Assembly (NCBI RefSeq): GCF_000744435.1
Contig: NZ_JQLX01000011.1
Location: forward strand, 124,001 to 188,000
DNA: 64,000 nucleotides
Direction of reading: 5' to 3'
DNA from: Hippea jasoniae
GTDB lineage: Bacteria; Campylobacterota_A; Desulfurellia; Desulfurellales; Hippeaceae
The notes under the pieces: model-generated
What the model saw: the letters and a program-made list of their open reading frames with translations, nothing else
Databases searched by the model: none
Told to the model about the DNA's origin: nothing
Part shown: positions 53,061-62,008 of the stretch, piece after piece
Layout of the letters: every line of letters starts with the position of its first letter
How positions within the stretch are numbered: position 1 is the first letter of the stretch
Made by a program: the position numbers and the translations under genes

Positions 53061-53603
53061 ATGAATGTAAATCCTGCTGCCTCCAATCCCATACTTTACT
53101 ATAAATTGGATCCGGGCGAGTGGGGATCTTCTGCGCCTGCCTCAGCAGGTCAGTCTGTTGCCCATGTTTCAGGTCATGAATCTGCAAACCTTTTGCGTTT
53201 TGAAAATCAGGCTGCTAAAAAGGGCTGCTATGTTGTGGCAAAAGATCTGTATCTAAATTTTTCTAAAAATGGCATCTATCTTGCTGCAACAAGCGGCAGA
53301 TCACAGGCTATAACATACTGCCCCAAAAAAGATAAAAATCAGATTATAAAAAACAATATCAAAACGGCTATTGACAAAAAGATCGCAAGCTACAGCAAAC
53401 AGCAACTTGAACTTGAAATCCTTGCAAAAACATCCAAAGATAATGCCTCCAGAACGATTTTTGAGGAAAAACTTAAGGAGATTAGGGATAGAAAACTACT
53501 ACTTGAACAGAAGAAATTGAGAATTTATACACAACTAACGCTTCTACTTGCCCAGAATATCAATGTAAGCCCGCAGCTTTTAAATATCAATATCTACGCT
53601 TGA
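53061..53603 (+). CDS. unknown 180 aa protein
   Basis: I do not recognise it. It has a strong GGAGG site and follows metG after 14 bases. The first ~90 residues are Ala/Ser/Gly/Pro-rich with no signal peptide; residues 100-160 are predominantly Lys/Glu/Leu-rich helix of coiled-coil type (KLKEIRDRKLLLEQKKLRI). A cysteine is present in KKGCYVV and one in TYCPKK. It overlaps the convergent ccsBA by 17 bases. Possibly cytoplasmic; no function inferred. Confidence 0.6.
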   Translation: MNVNPAASNPILYYKLDPGEWGSSAPASAGQSVAHVSGHESANLLRFENQAAKKGCYVVAKDLYLNFSKNGIYLAATSGRSQAITYCPKKDKNQIIKNNIKTAIDKKIASYSKQQLELEILAKTSKDNASRTIFEEKLKEIRDRKLLLEQKKLRIYTQLTLLLAQNINVSPQLLNINIYA

Positions 53604-55911
53604 AAAAACCTATAACATAAAACGATAATCCATACCAGATAGCTGCTAAAGCAAGCATAAAGTAAAAAAGCATGATGCTTCCAGAGCCCCTGCCGTATGA
53701 ATGCAGACCCGCTGCAATGTAGAAGTTTACGCCAAAGTATGTTAAAAGGATAAAATCAAATCCTAAAAAAGCCAGAATAGATAGTAAAATATCTGATAGT
53801 TTTCTTATGTATTTTAAATGCAGAATAAAGCTGTATATGAGAATACTTATCAAAGACCAGGTTTCTTTGGGATCCCAGCTCCAGTATGAACCCCAGCTTT
53901 GATAAGCCCATACAGCACCAAAGATTGTGCCTATGACAAGCAACATTAAACCAAAATAAATGTTTATCTCAATAATATTTGAGAGTTGCTCTGTGCTTTT
54001 ATTTTTTTTCTTTATAAAAAAGTAGATTATAATGTTTAGAAGACCTAATATTGCAGCAATTGAAAAAAATCCATAACTGATAATGGAAAATGCCACATGT
54101 ATAACAAGCCAGTATGATTTTAGCACAGGCACCATATTTGTTATCTGGGGATTTACATCGCTGATTGCTGCCGTAAGCATAAACATACCCGCTGCAAAAA
54201 AACCTCCGCCAAAGACAAGGGGGGATTTTTTTATGAAAAGCATTGAGACAAGGGCACTTGAAAAACCTATAAATACAATAGACTCATAGGCATCAGACCA
54301 GGGAGCATGGGATGCTATATACCAGCGCAAACCCATATTGGCAGCATGTATGAGAATAGCTATAAAGCCCAGACTGTATAGTGTTTTTTTGATTTTTTTG
54401 AGTTGTTTTTGAAAGATTATCTCAACCAATCCGATTATTATTCCTATTATTCCAAGCAGCGTATAGACACCTATGAGTTTTTCAAATATATTCAGGTGGT
54501 TGTAAAGAATCTCTAAATTTAATTTTGTTTTTGATGGCATAATAGAGCCCGCAAGGTTTTTTTGAAGTGTATAGAGCGTATCTACTTGTTTTGTTAATTG
54601 TTTTGCATTGTTATCCTTTAAGGCTTTTATAATTCTGTAAAAAATTAGAAATTCTTGTGAGTAGAGTTTGTCTGGTGTTGTATGAAGACGCATAAGAATC
54701 TCTATAGGGCTTAGCCACTTTGATGAATTGTCTATCTGTGGAAAGATTGTAAAGATTTGCGATGTAAATGTTTCATGAAATACATACAATGCATCGTTTA
54801 ATTTCAATAACTCCCTTTCTGTCTCGTTTAGCTGTGACGCTTTTTTATTAAATGCTTTATAGAGTTGCGATAGAAAAATAAATTTACCATTTTTAAAGAA
54901 ATCGTTATAGCTTGCATATCTGCCCTTTATATGCAGCTGTTTTTTTAAAATTTTGCTTTTAATAAAAAAGAGTGGCATATTTTTAAATTCATCGGGATAG
55001 AGCAAAATTCCTAAGACAACCTGGTTATAATTTAATCCGTATATTTTTCTTTTATGTGTTATCTTTTTTGTGATAGACAGATTTAAGCTATCAAGAGGCT
55101 GTATCCGTCCATTTGAAAGAATGGCTATTTTTCCAAATTCATTGGCGATGCTTTTTGTTTTTTTAGCGTATAGGTTAAGATTGAAAGCCATTGATTGGAT
55201 AGATAATGCTACTATTGCAATAATTATAAAAAAAGTTAATTGTCTCTTTAAAAAAAGTAAAGAATACACCAAAAAGGCGATTGATATAAGTAAAAAACCA
55301 AAAAAAACTACTTTTGCGCCAGGATCATAGCTTACCGTCAAAATCGTGCCTTTTTTGTCTGGATCGTAGGCTGTTTGATATATATTGTATCCCCTATACG
55401 ATAAAATATAGTTCATGTAAATATGGTATGGGAATTTTCTGTGGAACTGTTTATCAATCACCTCAATGTAGCTATCATAGGAGCTTGGCTGATTACTACC
55501 TGGATAGTAGGAAATTGAGAATTTTGTTAATTTAACGACAAAAGGGATACTCCTTTTTGTTATTGTGTTGTTTTTTATGATTTCTATTGTTGAGGATGAC
55601 TGGTTGTTTCTTAAGTGCAGAATGCCTGAGAAACCAAAAAAATGCGTAATAAAAGAGCCTGCAATTATAATGACTATAGAAACATGCAAAAGCAAAATCC
55701 ATAGGTTTTTTTTAGAGGGTTTATATTGTTTAAAAATATAGATAATAGCCATAAATATAAATAGAAAAGCAATACCTACAGGCCAGGTTCCATAGATATA
55801 ATTTGATAAGTTTTGGTTTAAGGTTGCAATAAGAAGAATTATACTAAACAGGAGGATAATACAGAACGATAGTTTTAGGATAAATTCATAGGTAGTTTGT
55901 TTCTTGTTCAC
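53587..55911 (-). CDS. cytochrome c biogenesis protein CcsBA (ResB-ResC fusion)
   Basis: A 774 aa integral membrane protein fusing the CcsB (ResB) half (~1-450) and the CcsA (ResC) half. The CcsA half has the haem-handling motif WGSYWSWDPKETWSL near 670 and periplasmic histidine-containing loops. System II fused CcsBA attaches haem to cytochromes c. Divergent from the nos operon, whose NosC needs haem attachment, so the location makes sense. Confidence 0.93.
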   Translation of the reverse strand: MNKKQTTYEFILKLSFCIILLFSIILLIATLNQNLSNYIYGTWPVGIAFLFIFMAIIYIFKQYKPSKKNLWILLLHVSIVIIIAGSFITHFFGFSGILHLRNNQSSSTIEIIKNNTITKRSIPFVVKLTKFSISYYPGSNQPSSYDSYIEVIDKQFHRKFPYHIYMNYILSYRGYNIYQTAYDPDKKGTILTVSYDPGAKVVFFGFLLISIAFLVYSLLFLKRQLTFFIIIAIVALSIQSMAFNLNLYAKKTKSIANEFGKIAILSNGRIQPLDSLNLSITKKITHKRKIYGLNYNQVVLGILLYPDEFKNMPLFFIKSKILKKQLHIKGRYASYNDFFKNGKFIFLSQLYKAFNKKASQLNETERELLKLNDALYVFHETFTSQIFTIFPQIDNSSKWLSPIEILMRLHTTPDKLYSQEFLIFYRIIKALKDNNAKQLTKQVDTLYTLQKNLAGSIMPSKTKLNLEILYNHLNIFEKLIGVYTLLGIIGIIIGLVEIIFQKQLKKIKKTLYSLGFIAILIHAANMGLRWYIASHAPWSDAYESIVFIGFSSALVSMLFIKKSPLVFGGGFFAAGMFMLTAAISDVNPQITNMVPVLKSYWLVIHVAFSIISYGFFSIAAILGLLNIIIYFFIKKKNKSTEQLSNIIEINIYFGLMLLVIGTIFGAVWAYQSWGSYWSWDPKETWSLISILIYSFILHLKYIRKLSDILLSILAFLGFDFILLTYFGVNFYIAAGLHSYGRGSGSIMLFYFMLALAAIWYGLSFYVIGFFKRRY

Positions 55912-55998
55912 AAAATAATTTTACCAAAGAAAAACTTTTTAAACAAGACAAAATAACAATAAATTTATTCTTTAAATACTCAAAATTAAAATTTTTTC

Positions 55999-56028
55999 TT
56001 GACAATTTATTTATTTTATCTTTAATAT
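55999..56028 (+). promoter_or_regulatory. promoter of the nos operon
   Basis: -35 TTGACA (55999-56004), 18-base spacer and -10 TAATAT (56023-56028), 55 bases before the nosZ start. I searched this gap for an FNR-type TTGAT-N4-ATCAA site and saw none. Confidence 0.6.
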
Positions 56029-56083
56029 AGAAGGGGTAATTATTTTTTAGTTAATTATTTAATTGGTGTTTGGGAGGTATGGT

Positions 56084-58135
56084 ATGGGCAAGAAGAAACT
56101 TTCGAGGAGGTCACTTTTAAAAGGTGCGGCTATAGGTGGAATTGGTGCAGCTGTAGCAGGCAGTCAGCTTCTTGGCAAAACACCAAAAGCGGATGCAGCA
56201 GGAATCTCGGGCGAGCTTGCCAGGGTTATGAAGGAAAGAGGACTTTCACCAGATGATGTGCTGGCTGCTGCAAAAACCTATATCCCTGAGGGTGTACACG
56301 ATCCTTATCTGTGTATTTCCTCTGGTGGTCAAAGCGGTCAGTTGATTTTATACGGTGTTCCTTCAATGAGGATTCTTAAGATAATAGGCGTTTTTGGTCT
56401 TGAGACATGGCAGGGCTGGGGATTTGATAAGGAAAGCCAGGAAATTCTAAAGCAGGGTAATGTTATGGGAAAACCCGTTTATACGGGCGATACCCACCAT
56501 CCGGGATTTTCTGAAACAAAGGGTGACTATGATGGCGAGTATGTATTTATTAATGACAAAAGCCAGGGTAGAATAGCCGTTATAGACACAAGGGACTGGC
56601 AGACAAAACAGATCGTTAAAAACCCTGTTTTAAAGTCCACTCACGGTGGTACAAGTGTTACTCAGGATACTGAGTATGTATTTACGGCCTGTCAGTATGC
56701 TGCTCCATACGACAACAAATACTATGATCCGATGGATCAGGAGACTTACAACAAATACTTCAGGGGTGGTCATACCTACTGGAAATTTGATCGCAAAAAA
56801 GGCAGAATCGACATGGAAAACTCCTTCACCATTGAGTTGCCACCTTATATGCAGGATATTAATGACTGTGGAAAATTGATGAGTCATGGATGGGGCTTCT
56901 CGAACTCTTTTAACACTGAAAGGTACCTTGGTGGAATAGAGAGAGGCAATCCACCATTTGAGGCTGGATGTTCTGCAAACGACACCGACTTTATCCATAT
57001 GACAAACTGGCTGAAAGCCGAAGAGGTTATAAAGAAAGGTGATTATAAGGTTATCAATGGTCATAAGGTAATACCTATGGATGTTGCCATTGAAAATGGC
57101 CTTGTTTACCTGATTCCTGTTATGAAGAGCCCTCATGGTATAACTGTGAGCCCCGATGGCAGATATATACTTGCAAGTGGTAAGCTTGACACTCACGTTT
57201 CCGTATATGACTTTAAGAAAATCATGCATCTGATTGATAGAAAAATTTATGACGGCAAAGATCCTTATGGTATTCCTATTCTTTCAATGAGAAGAACTCT
57301 GCATGGAATGGTTCAGACCGGTCTTGGCCCTCTACACAACCAGTTTGATGTTGCTGATACCCATATTGCTTATAACTCTCTGTTTGTTGATTCAGCCATT
57401 GTTAAATATGATTATATCAAACTTAAGGTTCTTGATAGAATACCGATTCACTATAATGTTGGACATTTAACAGCTGTTCATGGTGACACGGTTAATCCAA
57501 GGGGTAAATACCTTATCTCATTGAATAAGCTTGCTATCGATAGATTTGCACCTATTGGTCCTCTCCATCCACAGAACCACGAGCTTATAGACATCTCTGA
57601 TCCTTTGCATAAAAACATGAGAATGCTTTATGCTATGCCAGTTCCAATAGGTGAGCCGCATTACGCTCAGATCATTGAAACAAGTATTTTGAAGAAGAGA
57701 ACCTGGAAGGTTTATCCTCTGGGAACAGATGCAACAACAATGGCAAGATCACCTTATAGAACGCTTGCCGGTAGAGAAAAAATCATTAGAAAAGGCAATC
57801 ATGTTGAAGTATGGGCAACGGCTATCAGGAGTCATTTTAATCCTGAGCATATCTACTGCAAGGTTGGTGATAAGGTTACTATTCATATTACAAACCTTGA
57901 AAGGGCTGAGGATGAAACGCACGATTTCGGTATCTATTATTACAATGTAACTGCATCTCTTGAGCCTGGAAAAACCGCCACTGTTGAATTTATTGCAGAT
58001 AAAGAGGGTATATTCCCGTATTATTGTCAGGAATTCTGTTCAGCATTACATCTTGAGATGTTTGGTTATCTTGCGGTTCTGCCAAAAGATGCAGAATTTC
58101 CTGAGGGTGCCTTCTTTAACCATGAAGAAGAATAA
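56084..58135 (+). CDS. nosZ: nitrous oxide reductase with Tat-type leader
   Basis: Reduces N2O to N2 at a copper centre in the periplasm. Leader: MGKKKLSRRSLLKGAAIGGIG, an SRRSLLK twin-arginine motif. The CuZ histidines are seen in DTHHPGF, STHGGT, SPHGITVSPDG, LDTHVSVYD, GPLHNQFD, LTAVHGD and GEPHYAQ. The CuA site is complete: FNPEH..., DETHDFGIYYYN and YYCQEFCSALHLEM. There is no C-terminal cytochrome c domain. ATG at 56084 with GGGAGGT is chosen. The downstream genes are of NosB/D/G/C/H/F type (clade II), in which a Sec signal is the more usual leader. Confidence 0.96.
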   Translation: MGKKKLSRRSLLKGAAIGGIGAAVAGSQLLGKTPKADAAGISGELARVMKERGLSPDDVLAAAKTYIPEGVHDPYLCISSGGQSGQLILYGVPSMRILKIIGVFGLETWQGWGFDKESQEILKQGNVMGKPVYTGDTHHPGFSETKGDYDGEYVFINDKSQGRIAVIDTRDWQTKQIVKNPVLKSTHGGTSVTQDTEYVFTACQYAAPYDNKYYDPMDQETYNKYFRGGHTYWKFDRKKGRIDMENSFTIELPPYMQDINDCGKLMSHGWGFSNSFNTERYLGGIERGNPPFEAGCSANDTDFIHMTNWLKAEEVIKKGDYKVINGHKVIPMDVAIENGLVYLIPVMKSPHGITVSPDGRYILASGKLDTHVSVYDFKKIMHLIDRKIYDGKDPYGIPILSMRRTLHGMVQTGLGPLHNQFDVADTHIAYNSLFVDSAIVKYDYIKLKVLDRIPIHYNVGHLTAVHGDTVNPRGKYLISLNKLAIDRFAPIGPLHPQNHELIDISDPLHKNMRMLYAMPVPIGEPHYAQIIETSILKKRTWKVYPLGTDATTMARSPYRTLAGREKIIRKGNHVEVWATAIRSHFNPEHIYCKVGDKVTIHITNLERAEDETHDFGIYYYNVTASLEPGKTATVEFIADKEGIFPYYCQEFCSALHLEMFGYLAVLPKDAEFPEGAFFNHEEE

Positions 58136-58154
58136 AAGTTGAAAGGAGTGTGCT

Positions 58155-58544
58155 ATGAGAAGAATTATTACATTAAATTTTGCCCTGTTTATTCTGGCAG
58201 CCTTTTTGTCTCTGCCTGTTTTGCAGGCCCATGCAACAGAAAATTACAAGGCTCTTTATTACAAAACCATTAAAACAAACGACGGAATAAGGCATCAGAT
58301 AAAAATTGTTAAGAAAAAACTCACAAAAGCTGGCTATAAGAAGAATGCTCATGCTGTTGCAATTATGAGTGATGCAAACGATCAGATAAAGTATGCAAAC
58401 CAGGTTAGAGCCAAAGCTGAAAAGCTTGCAAAAGAAGGTAAGTATAAAGCTGCGTATCTCTGGGCATATCAGGAATTCCAGTATCTTGTTAAAGCTGTGG
58501 TTAAGCTCAATGTTATAAACAATCTTATTACATCCCAGAAATAA
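58155..58544 (+). CDS. small periplasmic helical protein in nos cluster, copy 1
   Basis: 129 aa with a Sec signal (ITLNFALFILAAFLSLPVLQAHA). The mature part starts ENYKALYYKTIKTNDGI and is all helical and Lys/Ala-rich (RAKAEKLAKEGKYKAAYLWA). It has no haem or metal motif. It resembles the protein at 59835-60209: YKxLY...TN at the N-terminus and K(E/K)GxxxxAYxWAxxE in the C-terminal half. Directly follows nosZ; a terminator-like hairpin comes after it. Function unknown; a periplasmic helper or structural partner of NosZ is conceivable. Confidence 0.7.
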   Translation: MRRIITLNFALFILAAFLSLPVLQAHATENYKALYYKTIKTNDGIRHQIKIVKKKLTKAGYKKNAHAVAIMSDANDQIKYANQVRAKAEKLAKEGKYKAAYLWAYQEFQYLVKAVVKLNVINNLITSQK

Positions 58545-58588
58545 TTTCTTGCAACATTTTATTAGTTAGATATACAATTGAGTCTAAA

Positions 58589-58617
58589 GGGGCGGGGCTA
58601 ACCCGCCTCAATTTTTC
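58589..58617 (+). terminator. terminator-like hairpin between copy 1 and nosC
   Basis: GGGGCGGG (58589-58596) pairs with CCCGCCTC (58602-58609) around GCTAA, then ATTTTTC. It is GC-rich in an AT-rich region. It could end most transcripts after nosZ and copy 1 and reduce expression of the rest of the operon. Confidence 0.7.
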
Positions 58618-58631
58618 AGAAGGAGGATTTT

Positions 58632-59051
58632 ATGAAAGGGTTGAGATTTTTGGGTGTGGCGATTATAGCCGTTTCTATTATTACTTCATCTGTGGCATTT
58701 GCTAAAGATAATTCAACAAAAAAACAGTACACAAAAAAGGAACTCAAGCAACTGAGAGATGTGTTTGATAACTACGGCTGCAGTGGATGCCATATGTATA
58801 TGCACAAAGATTCAACCTCCGGACCAGCTGTTGCCGTAATTGCAGCAATGTCAAAAGCAAAAACAAAGGAATGGGTTGAAAGTTGGATAATGAATCCAAA
58901 AAAACATTACAATGAACCTGATGTCAGAGCTTTGATAAATCAGTATGTTCAATACATGCCCAATAATGGAGTTACAAAAGAAGATGCCGAAAAGCTTTAT
59001 GAGTATTTAATGGCAGTGGCAAACGGAGCTTACGATAAAAAGAAAAAATAA
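58632..59051 (+). CDS. nosC: monohaem cytochrome c (NosC-like)
   Basis: 139 aa. Signal FLGVAIIAVSIITSSVAFA. One haem-binding CSGCH at residues 50-54 (YGCSGCHMYMHK) and a candidate axial methionine in YVQYMPNNG (Met109). Likely carries electrons from NosG/NosH to NosZ. Strong GGAGGATTTTATG site. Confidence 0.88.
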   Translation: MKGLRFLGVAIIAVSIITSSVAFAKDNSTKKQYTKKELKQLRDVFDNYGCSGCHMYMHKDSTSGPAVAVIAAMSKAKTKEWVESWIMNPKKHYNEPDVRALINQYVQYMPNNGVTKEDAEKLYEYLMAVANGAYDKKKK

Positions 59052-59065
59052 GGAAGGGTTAGAAA

Positions 59066-59890
59066 GTGAAACTTGAAAGATATCAGATATACGGAATTAT
59101 AGGTGCAATTTTACTGTTTATTTCCCTTTTGTGGCCTAAAATTTACAACAAGCATGATTATATCAGAATGATAAATGCAGGAAGAATAGAGAATATATAC
59201 AAACTTAAAGGTTTTGTAAAAAAATGGACAGAAATTGGTAAAAAAATTCCACCTTTTGTTATTAAAGTGGGTAATAAAGTGTTCGTGCCCCAGGGTGCGC
59301 CGTTATGGAGAATTATAATAACATCTCCACTATACCCTAAATCTACATACCCCAATGGTCTGGATGTTGATATAATGATCAATGGACCCCATAATGCATG
59401 TAAGGTAACCGATTGTTTACATGAAATAAATACACTCAATCACTATATAGGCATGAGCCCATTAAGTAGCGCTGCTCCTGTATTCAGCAGAGTGGGCAGT
59501 TATCTGGCTTTGTTAATGTTTTTTATGGTTCTGGTTTTTATTTTTGTGAAAAAGAAGGTGCTTGGGTGGTTTGTTCTTCTACCTATCATAACACCTCTAT
59601 TATTTTTACTTATATTTACATATTGGACTCACTGGCTCGGGTTTAACCTTGATCCATGGGCATCTTACAAGGTTCATTCTTTTACACCTGTATTGTATGG
59701 AATTGGTAAAATTACGGTTTATACGACGCATAATAGACCGGGTTATGGCTTTACATTGATGGTTCTTGCATCAATATTTCTATTTCTTGCCTATTTATCC
59801 AAGAAAAAATATGTAGAGAGTACGGAGAAGGTAAATGAAGTTAGTGTTAGTGGTGCTGATAGCACTCATGTTACTGCCACCTCAGGTTAG
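59066..59890 (+). CDS. integral membrane protein of the nos cluster (NosB-like)
   Basis: 274 aa. One N-terminal helix (YGIIGAILLFISLLWP), a periplasmic stretch of ~110 residues containing CKVTDCLHEIN, then three to four helices (YLALLMFFMVLVFIFV, PIITPLLFLLIFTYW, FTLMVLASIFLFLAYL). Length, topology and position agree with NosB of clade II clusters, where its role is unclear. His-rich part TYWTHWLG. The end overlaps the next gene by 56 bases. Confidence 0.65.
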   Translation: MKLERYQIYGIIGAILLFISLLWPKIYNKHDYIRMINAGRIENIYKLKGFVKKWTEIGKKIPPFVIKVGNKVFVPQGAPLWRIIITSPLYPKSTYPNGLDVDIMINGPHNACKVTDCLHEINTLNHYIGMSPLSSAAPVFSRVGSYLALLMFFMVLVFIFVKKKVLGWFVLLPIITPLLFLLIFTYWTHWLGFNLDPWASYKVHSFTPVLYGIGKITVYTTHNRPGYGFTLMVLASIFLFLAYLSKKKYVESTEKVNEVSVSGADSTHVTATSG

Positions 59891-60209
59891 GGCTTCGGAC
59901 TATAAACAGTTATATGATAGGCAGGTTGAGACAAATAAAGCTATGGTTGCTACAGATGCAATGATATTACTATGGTTTAAAAATCATCCAGATTATAAGA
60001 AATACTCTTCTATAAAAACAAGGGTGCTCAACCTGTATAAAATTTTAGAACAGGCAAAAACTGCGCATGAAAAATCGATTGAGTTTTCTAAGAAGGGAGA
60101 TTTTGAGAAAGCATACCAGTGGGCAAAAAAGGAATGGGGTTTTTTGAATGATATTGCGGTAAAGGGCAAAAAAATACAGGAGAATTATAAAGAGCTGGAG
60201 GCTGAGTAG
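59835..60209 (+). CDS. small periplasmic helical protein in nos cluster, copy 2
   Basis: 124 aa with signal MKLVLVVLIALMLLPPQVRA; mature SDYKQLYDRQVETNKAMV, later KKGDFEKAYQWAKKEWGF. It is a paralogue of the protein at 58155-58544 with the same layout and repeat of YK.LY/AY.WA patterns. ATG at 59835 lies inside the end of the NosB-like gene (56-base overlap); GAGAAGG upstream fits a ribosome site. Function unknown. Confidence 0.68.
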   Translation: MKLVLVVLIALMLLPPQVRASDYKQLYDRQVETNKAMVATDAMILLWFKNHPDYKKYSSIKTRVLNLYKILEQAKTAHEKSIEFSKKGDFEKAYQWAKKEWGFLNDIAVKGKKIQENYKELEAE

Positions 60210-60213
60210 TTAA

Positions 60214-60741
60214 ATGAATAGAACTTTAAAATTATTTCTTCCTATTGTATTGCTTGTTATAGGTGCAGTTGTTGTTTTTATCTTTATATTTGGTGTTCAT
60301 AAGAAGAACAACCTGATGAAACCTGTACCTATTAGATGGGGTGAAGATGTATGTGTCAGATGTGATATGAGTATTGTAGATGGTTATCATGCCGCAGAAA
60401 TCATAAATCCACTTACAAAAAAGGCATATAAGTTTGATGATATAGGTTGTGCGGTACTGTGGTTATACAAGGAACATCATTTTAAATGGGCAGATAAGGC
60501 TGTTATATGGGTAACAAGCGCCAAAAATGGCCAATGGATCAACGCAAAAAAAGCCTGCTGGGTATCCGGTCAGATAACACCGATGGGGTTTGGGTTTGGA
60601 GCCTACAGGCAGAAACCTTCTAATGTAAAAGAATGTATAAAATGGAAAGATCTCATTAGAAGAATTTTCATAAAAGAGAAAAAATTTGAAAAAGCTCTTT
60701 ATTCCAATTTTTATTCAGGTGACAATGCTTCCAAGAAATAA
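60214..60741 (+). CDS. nosL: NosL-like copper-binding protein
   Basis: 175 aa. N-terminal helix LFLPIVLLVIGAVVVFIFIFG anchors it (no lipobox). The metal motif CVRCDMSIVDGYHAA is the NosL CxxCxM signature, with FDDIGCAVLW and TPMGFGFGAY typical of the family. NosL delivers Cu(I) to NosZ. The end overlaps nosD start by 17 bases. Confidence 0.88.
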   Translation: MNRTLKLFLPIVLLVIGAVVVFIFIFGVHKKNNLMKPVPIRWGEDVCVRCDMSIVDGYHAAEIINPLTKKAYKFDDIGCAVLWLYKEHHFKWADKAVIWVTSAKNGQWINAKKACWVSGQITPMGFGFGAYRQKPSNVKECIKWKDLIRRIFIKEKKFEKALYSNFYSGDNASKK

Positions 60742-62008
60742 AGTATACGGGTTGTTAGCCATATTTGTAATTTTTATAGCCAGTAGTGTATATGCTCAAT
60801 CTTTGCAACAATTGATTGATAATGCCAAATCTGGCAGTGTAATTGTTTTAAAGAAAGATATATATTATGGTCCTATAACAATTAAAAAACCTATAACAAT
60901 AGATGGTGCTAATGAGGCAATTATAGATGGTCAGGGTAAAGGTAATGTAATTACAATTCTTTCTGATAATGTAACTGTAAAGAATCTCATCATTCAGAAT
61001 TCCGGGGATCAGGGATGGCGAATGGATGCAGGCATTGCTGTTAAAAAAGCCAACCATATCAAAATTATACATAATACAATAAAAGATTGCTTATATGGTA
61101 TTCAGACTAAATATATGAATTATAGTCTTATAGAGGGTAACGATATATCTTCAAAACCATATAAACAGGTAGGGTTAAGGGGGGATGCAATAAGATTATG
61201 GTGGAGCCATCATAATCTTGTAAAAAACAATTATGTTCATGATTCACGGGATGTTATTATCTGGTTTTGTAGGCACGACACTTTAGAGAATCAGGTAACG
61301 GTAAGATCGCGCTACGGCATACATTTTATGTACTCAAACTACGATAAAGTGATTAATTATCGTGGCGACCATAATATGGTGGGAATATATGATATGTACA
61401 CAACGAATGTTGAAATAGATGGAGCGCTTATTACAAATAACACAACAGTTACCGCAATAGGTATAGGTTTAAAAGATGCCAGCAATCTCATTGCAAAAAA
61501 TATTACAATTGAGCATTGTACAAGAGGTATATTTATAGATGAATCACCTTATGAGCCGGGTACATCCTGTAAATTTCAAAATATAAGCTTTTTATATACA
61601 ACTGTTGCTATGGATTTTAACACAGATGTTACAAGAAACAGGAATATTTTCATACACAACAATTACATTGGAAATCTTAAAGATATACGGGTTACAGGTG
61701 GAATGATTGACAGAAAAAGGGGTAAATGGCTAAAAAATTACTGGGATAGGTATATTGGATACGATGAAAACGGCGATGGCATAGGGGATTTACCTTATTT
61801 TGAGCTAAGCTATTCAGGATTGATAGGTGAGAACAATCCACAATTGATGATTTTTAATGGTTCGCCGGTTATTACTTTTATTAGGTTCATTGAAAAACTC
61901 CTGCCCTTTTCTCAACCACATATACTTCTTGAGGATAAAAAACCCTTAATGAAAATGTTAAAAATAAAATCATTGACAGTTAAGGAGAAGGATGATGGAA
62001 AGGCGTGA
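60725..62008 (+). CDS. nosD: NosD periplasmic copper-assembly protein (right-handed beta-helix)
   Basis: 427 aa. Signal KVYGLLAIFVIFIASSVYA followed by CASH/parallel beta-helix repeats (GPITIKKPITIDG, NNYVHDSRDVI, YNMVG-like HNMVGIYDMYTTN). Needed with NosF/NosY to insert the CuZ site in known systems. ATG at 60725 is preferred over the upstream TTG because it directly precedes the signal peptide; ends 17 bases inside nosG. Confidence 0.9.
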   Translation: MLPRNKVYGLLAIFVIFIASSVYAQSLQQLIDNAKSGSVIVLKKDIYYGPITIKKPITIDGANEAIIDGQGKGNVITILSDNVTVKNLIIQNSGDQGWRMDAGIAVKKANHIKIIHNTIKDCLYGIQTKYMNYSLIEGNDISSKPYKQVGLRGDAIRLWWSHHNLVKNNYVHDSRDVIIWFCRHDTLENQVTVRSRYGIHFMYSNYDKVINYRGDHNMVGIYDMYTTNVEIDGALITNNTTVTAIGIGLKDASNLIAKNITIEHCTRGIFIDESPYEPGTSCKFQNISFLYTTVAMDFNTDVTRNRNIFIHNNYIGNLKDIRVTGGMIDRKRGKWLKNYWDRYIGYDENGDGIGDLPYFELSYSGLIGENNPQLMIFNGSPVITFIRFIEKLLPFSQPHILLEDKKPLMKMLKIKSLTVKEKDDGKA

